A stretch of DNA of 64,000 bases. Origin: Chloroflexota bacterium. GTDB lineage: Bacteria > Chloroflexota > Dehalococcoidia > UBA2979. How positions within the stretch are numbered: the stretch's first letter is position 1; each line of letters begins with the position of its first letter. Below, one piece after another: positions 63,895 through 64,000 of the stretch. A model generated the notes under the pieces. The model was not told the DNA's origin and did no database searches. It saw only the letters and a list, made by a program, of their open reading frames with translations. Position numbers and translations under genes: made by a program. The stretch is from NCBI GenBank assembly GCA_026713865.1, contig JAPONQ010000042.1:39973-103972 (forward strand), read 5' to 3'.

Positions 63895-64000
63895 GGGGGG
63901 GGGAGCGCCCCCGCCGGCGCGGGCGGCCCCGACTTCCGGGCCCAGGGGGGGGCCCCCCGGCGCGGGGGGCGGGGGGGGGGAGGGGGCGCCCCGGCGCCCC
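63895..64000. other. Low-quality contig end (homopolymer G/C)
   Basis: From about 63893 the sequence turns into runs of G and C (eight or more G in a row, GGGGCCCCCC blocks). It lacks the codon structure of the rest and breaks the reading frame of the gene that should continue here. This looks like a sequencing or assembly artefact, not biology. Confidence 0.75.

Overview
The window looks like one chromosomal contig of a very GC-rich bacterium with tightly packed genes, short intergenic gaps and many 4-base ATGA/GTGA overlaps. I saw no rRNA, tRNA, CRISPR array, insertion sequence or phage gene. The gene mix fits an aerobic, heterotrophic lineage of Chloroflexota (Dehalococcoidia/SAR202- or Thermomicrobia-like), with a deep-branching actinobacterium as the alternative. 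It includes a CoxMSL-type molybdenum hydroxylase, paired CaiB-type CoA-transferases, three luciferase-like (LLM) flavin oxidoreductases, a B12-dependent class II ribonucleotide reductase, flavin-dependent ThyX, a DtxR regulator and abundant Fe-S proteins. The taxonomic call is inference from gene content only. The last ~110 bases degenerate into poly-G/poly-C and look like a contig-end artefact.

Layout. 0-4.5 kb (minus): a NuoI/NuoG-like Fe-S and molybdopterin pair, then two small genes. 4.8-6.4 kb: a peptide-type ABC substrate-binding lipoprotein followed by a UUCG-loop hairpin. 6.7-11.8 kb (minus): a molybdenum hydroxylase operon (FAD, 2Fe-2S and Mo subunits, a MocA-like transferase, a metallo-beta-lactamase-fold protein). 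11.8-15.7 kb (minus): Fe-S scaffold, MidA-like methyltransferase, SirB1-like protein, PlsY and a membrane protein. 16-20.5 kb: MFS transporter, aquaporin, dUTPase, four-cluster ferredoxin, endonuclease IV. 20.5-29.5 kb: two overlapping CoA-transferases, ThyX, a FabF-like synthase coupled to an alpha/beta hydrolase without its serine, an Asp-box propeller and a sirtuin. 29.6-37.4 kb: membrane thioredoxin, gamma-glutamyltransferase, a PPOX flavoprotein, a candidate selenoprotein, an M20 peptidase, two LLM enzymes and a DMT exporter. 37.6-42.8 kb: a small basic protein with its own promoter and hairpins, then glutamate synthase large subunit. 42.8-57 kb: MacB/FtsX-type exporter, LiaF-like genes, Maf, rRNA/tRNA uracil methyltransferase, M42 peptidase, a third LLM enzyme, DtxR regulator and MetE. 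57-64 kb: class II RNR, cupin dioxygenase, Xaa-Pro peptidase, MarC-like protein and a truncated gene.

The strongest unusual signal is at 32448-33227. An exported lipoprotein with a thioredoxin domain has an in-frame TGA exactly where the first cysteine of the CxxC motif should be (W-U-P-A-C). A stem-loop 26 nt downstream fits the bacterial SECIS geometry, so this is a candidate extracytoplasmic selenocysteine thioredoxin.

Two further patterns recur. Six genes have a TAnnnT -10 hexamer exactly six bases before the start codon, which suggests leaderless mRNAs. Two genes (thyX and the metallo-beta-lactamase) have conserved N-termini that begin at CTG with no ATG, GTG or TTG available, which suggests CUG initiation.
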